Shown here: positions 47,044 to 56,163 of the stretch, one piece after another | Layout of the letters: every line of letters starts with the position of its first letter | Numbering within the stretch: the stretch's first letter is position 1 | Assembly (NCBI RefSeq): GCF_000717275.1 | Contig: NZ_JNYV01000003.1 | Coordinates: 496,001 to 560,000, forward strand | Direction of reading: 5' to 3' | DNA from: Kitasatospora arboriphila | GTDB lineage: Bacteria; Actinomycetota; Actinomycetes; Mycobacteriales; Mycobacteriaceae | DNA length: 64,000 bases | Translations under genes and position numbers: made by a program | Notes under the pieces: generated by a model | What the model saw: only the letters and a program-made list of their open reading frames with translations | Told to the model about the DNA's origin: nothing | Databases searched by the model: none

Positions 47044-47523
47044 TCAGTGGCTCGGCAACACGCACACCGTGTCGATGCCGAGCACGCGGTTGAGCCGGCC
47101 GAAGGCGAGCCATGAACCGAGGCACATGCTCAACTCGACTATCTCGGCCTGGCTGTACGCGGCGGTCATCCTCTTCCAGAAGTCGTCGTCGAGTCCGTGG
47201 TGGTCGAGGGTGTATCGCTCGGCATACTCCGCGGCCAGCCGGGTACGGGTGTCGAACGCGTCGGTGGTGCGCCACCCGGTAACTGCCTGGTCGAATGAGT
47301 CCTCGACCTTCGTCCCGTCCCGTTCGGTGCGCCAGTCCTGGCAGAACACACATCCGTTGATCTGCGCAATCCGTAGTCGGGCGGCTTCGAACTCGCGGAG
47401 TCCCAGGGTGCTGTCCGAGTACACCTTCATCGCAAAGGTGGACGCGGCGACTCCGATGCCGGGCACCATCTCACCCCATACATAGGTGATCGGGTCTTTG
47501 TCCTGGGGAACGTCGATGATCAT
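47044..47523 (-). CDS. carboxymuconolactone decarboxylase/AhpD-like protein
   Basis: 159 residues. The peroxidase-type C-x-x-C is in N-G-C-V-F-C-Q-D-W-R, with the upstream Glu of the family in F-E-A-A-R-L-R-I-A-Q-I, and later E-I-V-E-L-S-M-C-L-G. Members are alkylhydroperoxidase-like reductases of the AhpD class. Start ATG M-I-I-D-V-P. It is a single gene, divergent from the osmolyte transporter; its substrate is not known. Confidence 0.88.
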   Translation of the reverse strand: MIIDVPQDKDPITYVWGEMVPGIGVAASTFAMKVYSDSTLGLREFEAARLRIAQINGCVFCQDWRTERDGTKVEDSFDQAVTGWRTTDAFDTRTRLAAEYAERYTLDHHGLDDDFWKRMTAAYSQAEIVELSMCLGSWLAFGRLNRVLGIDTVCVLPSH

Positions 47524-47863
47524 GACGGCGCCGTCCTTGCGGTTCGTGTCGACAACGGCATCTACCGCGTCGTCCGCAGTCCAGAATAAGGAACACGTTT
47601 CAGTTTTCGGCCCGATCGACGCAGCCGGCGTGCTGAAGGTGTTTCACTCATCGTGATTTGAAGGCTTGCTCAGCAGCGCCGGGTGGCCACCACGTGCAGG
47701 TTTGCCGCAGCTGCAGTGGAAGCTGTGAGCCCTTTTTCCGAGAAGCGATGTTTGGCGCGGTCGTGGTCGGACAACATAATGACGAACACGTCGCGGCGGC
47801 TCCACGCCGAGACGGCGGCGATGTCGCTTGTTGGCCGAACGACCGAGGGAAGCGGGGCATCGC
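47524..47863. other. 340-bp divergent intergenic region
   Basis: This region separates the AhpD-like gene from the transporter operon and must contain both promoters. A hairpin with arms CCACGTGCAG (47690-47699) and CTGCAGTGG (47711-47719), one base bulged, is the only structure I see. No recognisable riboswitch or ORF. Confidence 0.45.
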
Positions 47864-48511
47864 TTGGACGCGTTGTGGGACTACATCACGTCGCACCAAT
47901 CGCAATTGGTCTTCGACTCGTATCAACACGTCAGTGCGGTCATGCAGAGCGTTGTCATCGCGACGGTCATCGGAGTGGTGATCGGATTGCTCACCTACCG
48001 CAACGACATCGCATCCAACCTCGCCACATCCATCTCCAGCGCTGTGTTGACCGTGCCCTCGTTCGCGCTGTTGGGCCTGCTCATCCCGCTTGTCGGGCTG
48101 GGTGTCATCCCGAGTATCACCGCGCTGGTGCTGTATTCGCTGCTGCCCATCATCCGCAACACCATCGTCGGCATGAACAACATCGAGCCTGCGCTCATCG
48201 ATGCGGCACGGGGCATCGGTATGGGCCGGCTGATCACCCTCGTACGGGTTGAACTCCCGTTGGTCTGGCCGGCGATCCTCGCAGGCATGCGGCTGAGCAC
48301 GCAGATGGCGATGGGTGTCCTGGCGATCGCGGCGTACGTGAAGGGACCGGGGCTGGGGAACCTGATATTCGCCGGCCTCGCTCGGGTCGGTAGCCCGACC
48401 GCGGTTCCGATGGCACTGAGCGGCACCTTGCTGATCGTCATACTCGCCCTCGTTCTCGACGCTCTCTACGTACTTCTCGGACGACTCACAACGTCGAAAG
48501 GCATCCGGTGA
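47864..48511 (+). CDS. osmolyte (glycine betaine/choline type) ABC transporter permease 1
   Basis: About 215 residues. The likely start is TTG 47864 with AGCGGGG six bases upstream; a TTG at 47828 gives a longer form. Five to six helices and the permease EAA loop I-E-P-A-L-I-D-A-A-R-G-I-G-M-G mark a ProW/OpuCB-type subunit. It carries compatible solutes such as glycine betaine or ectoine together with the next three genes. Its stop overlaps the ATPase start by four bases. Confidence 0.86.
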   Translation: MDALWDYITSHQSQLVFDSYQHVSAVMQSVVIATVIGVVIGLLTYRNDIASNLATSISSAVLTVPSFALLGLLIPLVGLGVIPSITALVLYSLLPIIRNTIVGMNNIEPALIDAARGIGMGRLITLVRVELPLVWPAILAGMRLSTQMAMGVLAIAAYVKGPGLGNLIFAGLARVGSPTAVPMALSGTLLIVILALVLDALYVLLGRLTTSKGIR

Positions 48512-49758
48512 CAGAACATCCAGCGGCCGCACCACAGTCCGCCACGGCCTCCAAGGCCCTGCGTACCGAGAACCCGACCGGCGTGCAGATCACGCTCGAC
48601 CATGTCTCCAAGACCTACCCGGGGTCCAAAACACCTGCGGTGGACGATGTGTCGCTGCACATCCCGGCCGGTGACGTGGTGGTGTTCGTGGGCCCGTCGG
48701 GGTGCGGCAAGACCACCACGATGCGGATGATCAACCGGCTCAGTGAGCCCACGTCGGGAAGAATCACGATCGGCGACAAGGATGCGTTGTCGATCAAACC
48801 CACCGAGTTGCGACGTTCGATCGGCTACTCGATCCAGCAGGCCGGCCTCTTCCCGCACATGACGATCCGGCAGAACATCGGGCTCGTCCCAGGACTGCTC
48901 AAGTGGGACAAGAAGCGCATCGCCGACCGCGTCGACGAGTTGCTCGACCTGGTCGGACTCGATCCGGCCCAGTACGCGAGCCGGTACCCGCGGCAGTTGT
49001 CCGGCGGCCAGCAGCAGCGGGTCGGCGTCGCCCGTGCGCTCGCGGCAGACCCGCCCGTCCTTCTCATGGACGAGCCCTTCGGCGCCGTCGACCCGATCAC
49101 CCGCAGTTCGCTACAGGACGAACTGCTGCGTCTGCAAAGCGAATTGGGTAAGACGATCGTCTTCGTGACCCACGATTTCAGCGAGGCGGTCAAATTGGGC
49201 GACCGCATCGCGGTGCTCGGGCACCAGTCGAAGATCCTGCAGTACGACACTCCACAGGCGATCTTGGCCAATCCCGCCGACGACACGGTCGCCGGTTTTG
49301 TGGGAACCGGGGCATCGCTGCGGCAGCTGGGTCTTGTCCGGGTCAAGGACATCGACCTCGAGACCCGGCCCACCGCGCACGTCGGGGAAGCCGTCGACAC
49401 GCTGAGATCCGAACTCGCGGCGAGTGAACATGATTGGGCTGTCATTCTCGACAACCGCGAGCGGCCGGTGAGTTGGGTGCGGGAGAACCGTCTCCAGCAG
49501 GCCCGCACCGTCGAAGAGTTCGCCGAACCGCTCAACGAGTGGATCAGCGTCCAGGCCACCTTGCAGGACGCACTCGAGGCGATGCTCGCCGAGGATCACG
49601 CCTCGGCCGTGGTCACCGGAGCGGGCAATCGGTACCAGGGGGTGGTGACACTCGAAACGCTCATCACGACCATCACCAACCTCCGCAAGGCGCCCGATGG
49701 CGCGCACACCGACTCGGACGTCCCAGGCGCCGCGGGCTCGTCGGACGCCGCGCGATGA
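48508..49758 (+). CDS. osmolyte ABC transporter ATPase with CBS domains
   Basis: 416 residues. The nucleotide-binding domain has Walker A G-P-S-G-C-G-K-T-T, the signature L-S-G-G-Q-Q-Q-R, Walker B L-L-M-D-E-P, and the H-loop V-T-H-D. The C-terminal part (about 290-395) resembles the CBS pair of OpuA/ProV/OpuCA proteins, which senses ionic strength. An N-terminal extension of about 28 residues precedes the domain. Overlaps both neighbours by four bases (GTGA/ATGA), so the operon is tightly coupled. Confidence 0.92.
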   Translation: MTEHPAAAPQSATASKALRTENPTGVQITLDHVSKTYPGSKTPAVDDVSLHIPAGDVVVFVGPSGCGKTTTMRMINRLSEPTSGRITIGDKDALSIKPTELRRSIGYSIQQAGLFPHMTIRQNIGLVPGLLKWDKKRIADRVDELLDLVGLDPAQYASRYPRQLSGGQQQRVGVARALAADPPVLLMDEPFGAVDPITRSSLQDELLRLQSELGKTIVFVTHDFSEAVKLGDRIAVLGHQSKILQYDTPQAILANPADDTVAGFVGTGASLRQLGLVRVKDIDLETRPTAHVGEAVDTLRSELAASEHDWAVILDNRERPVSWVRENRLQQARTVEEFAEPLNEWISVQATLQDALEAMLAEDHASAVVTGAGNRYQGVVTLETLITTITNLRKAPDGAHTDSDVPGAAGSSDAAR

Positions 49759-50525
49759 CCACTGCCGTCGAGGCGCCGGCGCCCTCCATCAGCGTGGCGG
49801 ACAAGCTCCGCCTGATCATCCAACCCATCCTTGTGGTCATCGTCGCAGCCGCCGTCGTCTTCTGGGCGTTCAGCCGCGACCTGACGGCCACACAGAAGGT
49901 GAACATCAGCGCCGGCAACGTGGCGACACTGGTGTGGCAGCACCTGCTGATCACCATCACCGTGACACTCATCGTGGTCCTGGTGGGAGTTCCGCTGGGG
50001 ATCTTGGTCACCCGCGGGCGCGCGCGACTGCTTCGTCCGCCGTTCATCGGTGTGGCGAACATCGGACAGGCGGCTCCGGCAGTCGGTCTGCTCGTGCTGC
50101 TCTTCCTGTGGACAGGTGAGACCGGCTTCTGGATCGGGGTACTGCCGATCGCGGTGTACTCGTTGCTCCCGGTGTTCAGCAGCACGATTCTCGGCATCGA
50201 TCAGGTGAACAAGTCGCTCATCGACGCGGGTCAGGGACAGGGCATGTCCCCGTCGTCGATTCTCTTTCGGGTGGAACTGCCGCTCGCGGTGCCGTACATC
50301 CTTGCCGGCCTACGGACGTCACTGGTGCTGGCCGTCGGAACCGCGACACTCTGTTTCCTCGTCAATGCCGGGGGGCTCGGAGTGCTGATCGACACCGGAT
50401 ACAAACTCCGCGACAACGTCACCCTGATCCTCGGCAGTGTCCTCGCGGTCTGTCTGGCACTCCTCGTCGACTGGCTCGGCGCCCTGGCCGAGCACTACCT
50501 CGGACCGAAAGGGGTGCGGGGATGA
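49755..50525 (+). CDS. osmolyte ABC transporter permease 2
   Basis: 256 residues from ATG 49755. A 20-residue cytosolic start precedes six helices. The EAA loop is K-S-L-I-D-A-G-Q-G-Q-G-M-S (OpuCD/ProW type). With the other permease it would form a heterodimer, as in OpuC. The stop overlaps the next start by four bases. Confidence 0.9.
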   Translation: MTTAVEAPAPSISVADKLRLIIQPILVVIVAAAVVFWAFSRDLTATQKVNISAGNVATLVWQHLLITITVTLIVVLVGVPLGILVTRGRARLLRPPFIGVANIGQAAPAVGLLVLLFLWTGETGFWIGVLPIAVYSLLPVFSSTILGIDQVNKSLIDAGQGQGMSPSSILFRVELPLAVPYILAGLRTSLVLAVGTATLCFLVNAGGLGVLIDTGYKLRDNVTLILGSVLAVCLALLVDWLGALAEHYLGPKGVRG

Positions 50526-51529
50526 CCACTACGCCTCGTCCGGCCCGCGGGTTTCGCCGTCTCTTTCCGTCGATCGTCTTCGCGCTGGTGTGTGCGGTGG
50601 TCCTGGGGGCCTGTGGCCTGTCGTCGGGCGGCGCGGTTCCGCTGAAGGTGGGCCCGGGTTCGATCACGGAGAACGTGGGGCTCAAGGGCGTCAAGATCAC
50701 CGTGGGATCGAAGGAGTACACCGAGCAGGTCATCCTGGGATACATCCTCGAGTTCACCCTCGTGGCAGCGGGCGCGGACGTACGGGACATGACCGGCATC
50801 GTGGGGTCACGCAGCACGCGCGACGCGCAGCTGGCCGGTCAGGTGGATGTGGCCTACGAGTTCACCGGTAACGCGTGGATCAACTACCTCGGGCACGAGA
50901 AGCCGATCGCCGACACGCGTGAGCAGTTCGAGGCCGTTCGGGACGAAGACCTCGAAGCCAACGACATGATCTGGCTCGAACCCGGGCCGATGGACGACAC
51001 CTATGCGCTGGCCGCCAGCAAAAAGGTCATCGACGAGACCGGTGTGACGACGCTGTCCGACTACGCCGAGCTCGTCAAACGCGATCCGGCGGCTGCGGCG
51101 ACGTGTGTCGACACCGAGTTCCGCGCCCGTCAGGACGGCTTCCCCGGAATGGCTGCCGCCTACGGTTTCGATCCCGCCCAGGCTCAGACGCCGATCTTGC
51201 AGGTGGGCATCATCTACCAGGCGACGTCGACGGGCAGCCAGTGCAAGTTCGGTGAGGTGTTCACCACGGACGGTCGTATCGCTGGTCTGGGCCTGGTTGT
51301 TCTCACCGACGACAAGCAGTTCTTCCCGCACTACAACCCGTCGGTGACGATGAAGGAGAGTTTCTTCGAGAAGCATCCCGAGATCGCACCGGTCACCGCA
51401 CCGGTCACCGCGGCACTCACCAACGAGGTGATCACCGATCTGAACAAGCAGGTCGACGTCGATGGCCGGGATCCGAGCATCGTCGCGCGCGACTGGATGG
51501 TGTCCAAGGGGTTCATCACCAAGGAATAG
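50522..51529 (+). CDS. osmolyte ABC transporter substrate-binding lipoprotein
   Basis: 335 residues. The lipoprotein signal ends V-V-L-G-A-C. The mature part is an OpuAC/ProX-like binding protein (V-G-S-K-E-Y-T-E-Q near the start, Y-E-F-T-G-N-A-W-I-N-Y-L-G in the middle). Aromatic residues in the latter segment fit a quaternary-amine cage. It is the last gene of the four-gene operon and converges with tRNA-Leu, leaving only two bases between them. Confidence 0.92.
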   Translation: MTTTPRPARGFRRLFPSIVFALVCAVVLGACGLSSGGAVPLKVGPGSITENVGLKGVKITVGSKEYTEQVILGYILEFTLVAAGADVRDMTGIVGSRSTRDAQLAGQVDVAYEFTGNAWINYLGHEKPIADTREQFEAVRDEDLEANDMIWLEPGPMDDTYALAASKKVIDETGVTTLSDYAELVKRDPAAAATCVDTEFRARQDGFPGMAAAYGFDPAQAQTPILQVGIIYQATSTGSQCKFGEVFTTDGRIAGLGLVVLTDDKQFFPHYNPSVTMKESFFEKHPEIAPVTAPVTAALTNEVITDLNKQVDVDGRDPSIVARDWMVSKGFITKE

Positions 51530-51531
51530 GG

Positions 51532-51605
51532 TGCCCCCAGTCGGATTCGAACCGACACTTGACGGATTTTAAGTCCGGTGCCTCTGCCGATTGGGCTATG
51601 GGGGC
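51532..51605 (-). tRNA. tRNA-Leu (anticodon TAA), short variable arm
   Basis: On the minus strand the acceptor arm is GCCCCCA/TGGGGGC. The D arm is GCC/GGC, the anticodon loop is CTTAAAA giving TAA, and the T arm GTCGG-TTCGAAT-CCGAC is perfect. The discriminator is A as expected for Leu. The variable loop is only CAAGT, not the long class II arm normal for leucine tRNAs, and the first anticodon-stem pair is a C-T mismatch. Anticodon TAA reads the rare codon TTA. Confidence 0.9.
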
Positions 51606-51869
51606 GTTCCCGGACGCAGGATCCCGGGCGAGACCAGAATCTCACGGGAGCTCAGGACCTCCGCGGGGCCCCCGGCCGAGTCGGGTCGGAAGCCGGTCCG
51701 AACGCTGCTGAGCTATCGACACGGCCCATGAGCTGACCTGCGAGACAAGCTGTTTCGACCTGCACAAGTGGACAGTGACGGCCGGCTCACTCGCCGCAGG
51801 CATGTGACGAATCGCCGTAATTGACCTCGGGCAACTATGTGAGGCAAGGAGAGTGGCAAACTGAACGAC
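51606..51869. other. divergent intergenic region before the TetR gene
   Basis: About 260 bp holding the tRNA-Leu promoter (minus strand) and the TetR promoter (plus strand). I see no ORF, repeat or hairpin that stands out. Confidence 0.4.
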
Positions 51870-52541
51870 ATGTCTGACGGATCCGCTCGACGCAGTCGCG
51901 GTCGACCGCCCGGCCCCGGTGTCGATCCTGGGGCCCGGCGTGAGGAATTACTTGATGCCGCTGAGGCGGAAATCATCGAAAACGGGGTTGATTTCGGTCT
52001 CGCCGGTGTCGCGAAACGAGCCGGCCTGACCCGCTCGGCCGTGTATGCCGCATTCGCCGACCGCAGCGACCTCCTGGCCGCACTCGCGCAGAGACACACC
52101 CAAAACCTCGTCCTAGAGGTCGGGACCATGGTGAACGCCCTGCACGACCCCAAGGAACAAACGCGGTCGGTGATCGACATCCTCGCCCGGTGGATGGAGG
52201 ACAACAGCAAACTCGCAGCTGTCCTGGCTCCACGCATGCAGGTCGGCGTCGGTTCGGCCGAGGTCACCGGATTCATCGAGAAGGTCCTGCACATCGCGCT
52301 CACCCAGCTCGGGGCGGACGCACGAGCGTCGGGACCATGGGCGCCTGCGCTGGTCGGGGCCATCTGGGCCGCCGTGGAATGGTGGAGCAAGTCTCCGACG
52401 ATGGATCGCGCCGAATTGGTCGACCACATCACCAGCCTCATCTGGGCCGGATTCGCAGGGGTGGGCGGAGAGCGGGTGCGGTTACCCGAGGTGGAGCTGC
52501 CGTTAGGAGGCGATGACACCCCAGATGCTGCGAAGGGTTGA
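51870..52541 (+). CDS. TetR family regulator
   Basis: 223 residues. The start is Ser/Arg/Pro-rich (S-R-G-R-P-P-G-P-G), as in many actinobacterial TetR proteins. The HTH is L-L-D-A-A-E-A-E-I-I-E-N-G, then G-V-A-K-R-A-G-L-T-R-S-A-V-Y-A-A-F. The ligand domain is tryptophan-rich (A-I-W-A-A-V-E-W-W). It lies 31 bp upstream of the MpaB/Lcp-like gene on the same strand and is probably its regulator. GAGG-type ribosome site upstream. Confidence 0.86.
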   Translation: MSDGSARRSRGRPPGPGVDPGARREELLDAAEAEIIENGVDFGLAGVAKRAGLTRSAVYAAFADRSDLLAALAQRHTQNLVLEVGTMVNALHDPKEQTRSVIDILARWMEDNSKLAAVLAPRMQVGVGSAEVTGFIEKVLHIALTQLGADARASGPWAPALVGAIWAAVEWWSKSPTMDRAELVDHITSLIWAGFAGVGGERVRLPEVELPLGGDDTPDAAKG

Positions 52542-52572
52542 CCTCTAGCACTCGGTAAAGACACCATGATCT

Positions 52573-53751
52573 ATGGGCGCATCCGAGATCACAGGCGCAG
52601 CGAATTGGGACGTCGTCCGCGAACGCCATCCTGACCTGGTGGATCGGCTCGATGCCGGACTCCACCTCGGTGATCCTCTCGCAGACGATGTGATCGACGA
52701 GATGCTTGCTCTGGATGACTACGGTTGGCGAGACATCCAGCGATTCCTGGACGATCCGCTCGGTCTGATCGATGACGCGCCGCACTGTCTGCGGGCTCTG
52801 CTCGATGCCGCATCGACACCGCCGCCGTGGTTCGATGCGGCCGTCGCTCAAGCGGGTGGTCGAGCCTGGTGGAAGTTCGGAACCCTCCAGTCCAGCACGC
52901 TTTATCAGTCGTTGATCTACGGCTACCAGGCGCGCGGGTTCGTCCGGCCGCTCGCGGCCACCGGCCGGTTCGAGGAGCACACCTACGATCGTGTGCTGGG
53001 TACCGGTCGCTGGATCGCGCTGGCGACGGCACCGGGTCAGATGCTGCCCGGCAATGCAGGTTGGGCGCAGACTCTACGGATCCGCCTGGTCCACGCGATG
53101 GTCCGACACCATCTGATCACCGAAGGTGGCTGGGATGTGACCGAGTGGGGCGTCCCGATCAGCCAGACGTACAGCGCACTGACCATTGGCGGGGGGTTCT
53201 TGGCGTTGCCGATGAAGGTGGCACGCGACCTCGGCATCCAGTACTCGGCAGCCGAGCACGAAGCGATCGCGCATCTGTGGCGCTGGATCGGCTGGGTCAT
53301 CGGGGTGGACGAGCAACTGCTGCCCAACAACTTCGGCGCCGCCAACGAATTGTTTGATGTGGGAGCACAATTCGACCTCGAACCAGACGAGGCGTCGAAG
53401 ACGTTGACCCGGGCGCTGCTGCGGGATGGCTACCGGGTCGACATCCCGCTGATGCCGGGCCCGTTGGCCGCGATGATGAACTCGGTGCTGCGGCCCATGT
53501 TGTCGGTGTCGTTTTCGTCGATCTCGACGCGCTGGATGGACAAACCCTCCGCTGGGAGGATGGGCCTTCGCCGCACGCCGTTGCATCACCTCGTCGATGT
53601 GGCCAGACCGGCGGTTCGCGTCCGCGAGGTGGCACGGGTGATCGGACTGCTCGGCGACGAGGATCAGGTGGTCCGTCGCGAGATGCGGGTTGTCATGTGG
53701 GGCCTGGGCATGGACGCAGAACAGATCGCGCAAATGAACTCGGTTGCGTGA
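52573..53751 (+). CDS. MpaB/Lcp-like (DUF2236) haem oxygenase-type protein
   Basis: 392 residues of the DUF2236 family, which contains latex clearing protein Lcp and the fungal MpaB. The centre has the conserved Arg/His helix R-I-R-L-V-H-A-M-V-R-H-H, where Lcp enzymes bind haem b, and downstream T-E-W-G-V-P-I-S-Q-T-Y-S-A-L-T. Unlike secreted Lcp there is no Tat signal, so it would act inside the cell. The paired upstream TetR mirrors the lcpR-lcp arrangement reported in rubber-degrading Gordonia. The substrate is unknown. Confidence 0.8.
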   Translation: MGASEITGAANWDVVRERHPDLVDRLDAGLHLGDPLADDVIDEMLALDDYGWRDIQRFLDDPLGLIDDAPHCLRALLDAASTPPPWFDAAVAQAGGRAWWKFGTLQSSTLYQSLIYGYQARGFVRPLAATGRFEEHTYDRVLGTGRWIALATAPGQMLPGNAGWAQTLRIRLVHAMVRHHLITEGGWDVTEWGVPISQTYSALTIGGGFLALPMKVARDLGIQYSAAEHEAIAHLWRWIGWVIGVDEQLLPNNFGAANELFDVGAQFDLEPDEASKTLTRALLRDGYRVDIPLMPGPLAAMMNSVLRPMLSVSFSSISTRWMDKPSAGRMGLRRTPLHHLVDVARPAVRVREVARVIGLLGDEDQVVRREMRVVMWGLGMDAEQIAQMNSVA

Positions 53752-53813
53752 TGGCCCCTGGCTCGCTGGAACGATTCACTACGCGCGTCGATCATTAGCG
53801 CTGGTAAACGGCG

Positions 53814-53842
53814 TTGACCGGATAAGATAGTGCTGATAACTT
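53814..53842 (+). promoter_or_regulatory. candidate mmpL promoter with overlapping inverted repeat
   Basis: TTGACC (53814-53819) and TAACTT (53837-53842) are 17 bp apart, a good vegetative promoter pattern. TAAGATA (53823-53829) and TAACTTA (53837-53843) form an inverted repeat matching at six of seven positions that covers the -10 region, a plausible site for the downstream TetR. Confidence 0.5.
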
Positions 53843-53880
53843 AACGGCGATCACTTGAGAATGACTCGAAAGGATCTGCC

Positions 53881-56163
53881 GTGTTGTCCTCGTTGGCCCG
53901 TGGCGTCATCGCCGCCCCGAAACGCGTCCTGGCCGGAGCGCTGCTGTTGCTCATCATCTGCGGTGTCCTCGGCTCGTCGGTGTCCGGTCATCTGGCCGCC
54001 GGCGGTTTCCAGGACCCGGATTCCGAATCGGCCAAGGCGATCGAGGTGATGAGCGACACCTTCGAGCGCGGGGGCCTACAGGTGGTCATCCGCCTGCACG
54101 AGCCAGGCACACCCAACATCGCCGACAGCGACACTGCGCGGACCGCGGCAGACGCCGTGGTTCGCGAACTCGAGTCGTTGAGTTTTGTCGAAAGACCGAT
54201 CATCTCGGCGTGGAACAATCCGGAAGCGGCAGCCGCGCTCATTTCCGAAGACCGCACATCCGGGCTCATCACGTTCACGGTCGCCGGGGGTGACAAAGAC
54301 GCTGCAGGCAATGGCAAGAAGATCGAAAACCGTTTCAGCGCGCCATCCTTCACAAGTCAGTTCTCCGGAATTAATGTTCTCGTCGGTGGACAGGCGATGG
54401 TCTACTCGCAGGTCAACGAACAGACCAGCCATGACCTGTTCATCGCCGAGGCGGTGGCGATCCCGATCAGCTTCCTGCTCCTCATCTGGGTGTTCGGAGG
54501 ACTCACCGCAGCAGTGCTTCCGCTGGCGATCGGTATCTTCGCGATCATCGGAACCACGGCTGTGCTGCGAGGTTTCACACTCTTTGCCGACGTGTCCGTC
54601 TTCGCACTCAATCTGACGACGGCCATGGGGCTCGCGCTGGCCATCGACTACACACTCTTGATCATCAACCGCTACCGAGAAGAAGTGCAGGCCGGACGGG
54701 ACCGGGATGACGCTCTTGTCGTCACCGTCGCGACGGCAGGTCGCACCGTTCTGTTCTCCGCTGTGACAGTGGCCTTTTCGCTCGCCGCGATGGCGATCTT
54801 CCCGATGTACTTCCTGCGGTCGTTCGCCTATGCGGGACTGGCCGTGGTGGCACTGGCCGCCGCTGCCGCGCTCGTGGTGGCACCGGCAATCATCGCTGTG
54901 CTCGGCCCGCGCATCGACTCGCTCGATGTGCGCAGGCCAATCCGACGGCTCCTCGGCCGAGACGAACCGCATGTGCCCGAACCCGAAGAGTCGATGTGGT
55001 ACCGCTCCACACAGTTTGTCCTGCGTCATGCCGTCCCGGTCGGGTTGGCCGTCGTCGCGTTGCTCCTCGTCCTGGGTGCCCCGTTCCTCGGGATCAAGTT
55101 CGGCTACCCGGACGACCGTGTGCTCCCGGAGTCGGCGTCCGCGCGCGTACTCGGTGACGAACTGCGAGAAGACTATTCACAGAACGCATCCGCGTCCGTC
55201 AACATCGTGATCCCGGACGCCCGCGACCTCGACGAGCCCACGATGTCGCGGTATGGCCAGGACCTCTCCCAGGTGGCCGACGTCACCGCGGTCACCACTC
55301 CGGTCGGAACGTTCGTCGACGGACAACGGGTGGGCAACGGTGGCAACGACATGACCGCCGACAACGCCGCCTATCTCACCGTGTCCTCGACCGTCGATCC
55401 GTTCTCCGAACGCGGTCAGGACCAGCTCGACGCGCTTCGTGAGGTACCGGCACCCGCCGAGACGTTGTTCAGCGGTCTGGCACAGCAGAACATCGACAAC
55501 GTCAACAGCATCATCGACCACCTACCCGAGGTGTTCGTTGTCATCGTCGTGACGACGTTCATCCTGTTGTTCCTGCTCACCGGTTCGGTGCTGCTACCGG
55601 TGAAAGCGCTGGTGCTCAACGTGTTCTCGCTGACGGCGACATTCGGCGCGATGGTCTGGATCTTCCAGGACGGCAATCTCGGAGGGCTCGGAAGCACCAC
55701 CACCGGCACGCTCATCGCCAACATGCCCGTACTCATGTTCTGCATCGCTTTCGGGTTGTCGATGGACTATGAGGTGTTCTTGCTGTCGCGGATACGGGAA
55801 GAGTGGCTCAAGTCCGGCAGGACAAGGGCGGACAACGATCACGCGGTCGCGTACGGCTTGGCCCGAACCGGCCGGGTTGTGACGGCCGCCGCGCTGCTGA
55901 TGGCCATCGTTTTTGGCGGAATCGCCTTCTCGCAGGTGTCTTTCATGCGGATGTTCGGTGTCGGTCTCGCGCTGGCGGTCCTGATGGACGCGACGTTGAT
56001 CCGCATGTTCCTCGTTCCTGCATTCATGAAGATCGCCGGTCGGGCAAACTGGTGGGCACCGGCGCCCCTACGCAAGTTCCATGACAGGTTCGGTCTGAGT
56101 GAGGAAGGTGGCCATGACAGTCGAGCGACTGAGGCGCCGCAGGTCCCCTCGCGGCTCGGGTGA
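53881..56163 (+). CDS. MmpL-family RND exporter
   Basis: 760 residues with the two-fold MMPL pattern: one helix, a periplasmic porter domain (about 40-175), five to six helices, and the same again (about 380-530 porter). Conserved helix-4-like motifs A-L-A-I-D-Y-T-L-L-I-I-N-R-Y-R-E-E and G-L-S-M-D-Y-E-V-F-L-L-S-R are present; the Asp-Tyr pair relays protons. The family exports lipids, siderophores or drugs. Start GTG 53881 follows AAAGGAT. The downstream TetR overlaps its end by 50 bp. Confidence 0.92.
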   Translation: MLSSLARGVIAAPKRVLAGALLLLIICGVLGSSVSGHLAAGGFQDPDSESAKAIEVMSDTFERGGLQVVIRLHEPGTPNIADSDTARTAADAVVRELESLSFVERPIISAWNNPEAAAALISEDRTSGLITFTVAGGDKDAAGNGKKIENRFSAPSFTSQFSGINVLVGGQAMVYSQVNEQTSHDLFIAEAVAIPISFLLLIWVFGGLTAAVLPLAIGIFAIIGTTAVLRGFTLFADVSVFALNLTTAMGLALAIDYTLLIINRYREEVQAGRDRDDALVVTVATAGRTVLFSAVTVAFSLAAMAIFPMYFLRSFAYAGLAVVALAAAAALVVAPAIIAVLGPRIDSLDVRRPIRRLLGRDEPHVPEPEESMWYRSTQFVLRHAVPVGLAVVALLLVLGAPFLGIKFGYPDDRVLPESASARVLGDELREDYSQNASASVNIVIPDARDLDEPTMSRYGQDLSQVADVTAVTTPVGTFVDGQRVGNGGNDMTADNAAYLTVSSTVDPFSERGQDQLDALREVPAPAETLFSGLAQQNIDNVNSIIDHLPEVFVVIVVTTFILLFLLTGSVLLPVKALVLNVFSLTATFGAMVWIFQDGNLGGLGSTTTGTLIANMPVLMFCIAFGLSMDYEVFLLSRIREEWLKSGRTRADNDHAVAYGLARTGRVVTAAALLMAIVFGGIAFSQVSFMRMFGVGLALAVLMDATLIRMFLVPAFMKIAGRANWWAPAPLRKFHDRFGLSEEGGHDSRATEAPQVPSRLG

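Noticed and set aside
47524..47863. Possible riboswitch upstream of the osmolyte transporter
   Set aside because: Only one short bulged hairpin is visible; no conserved riboswitch core could be recognised.
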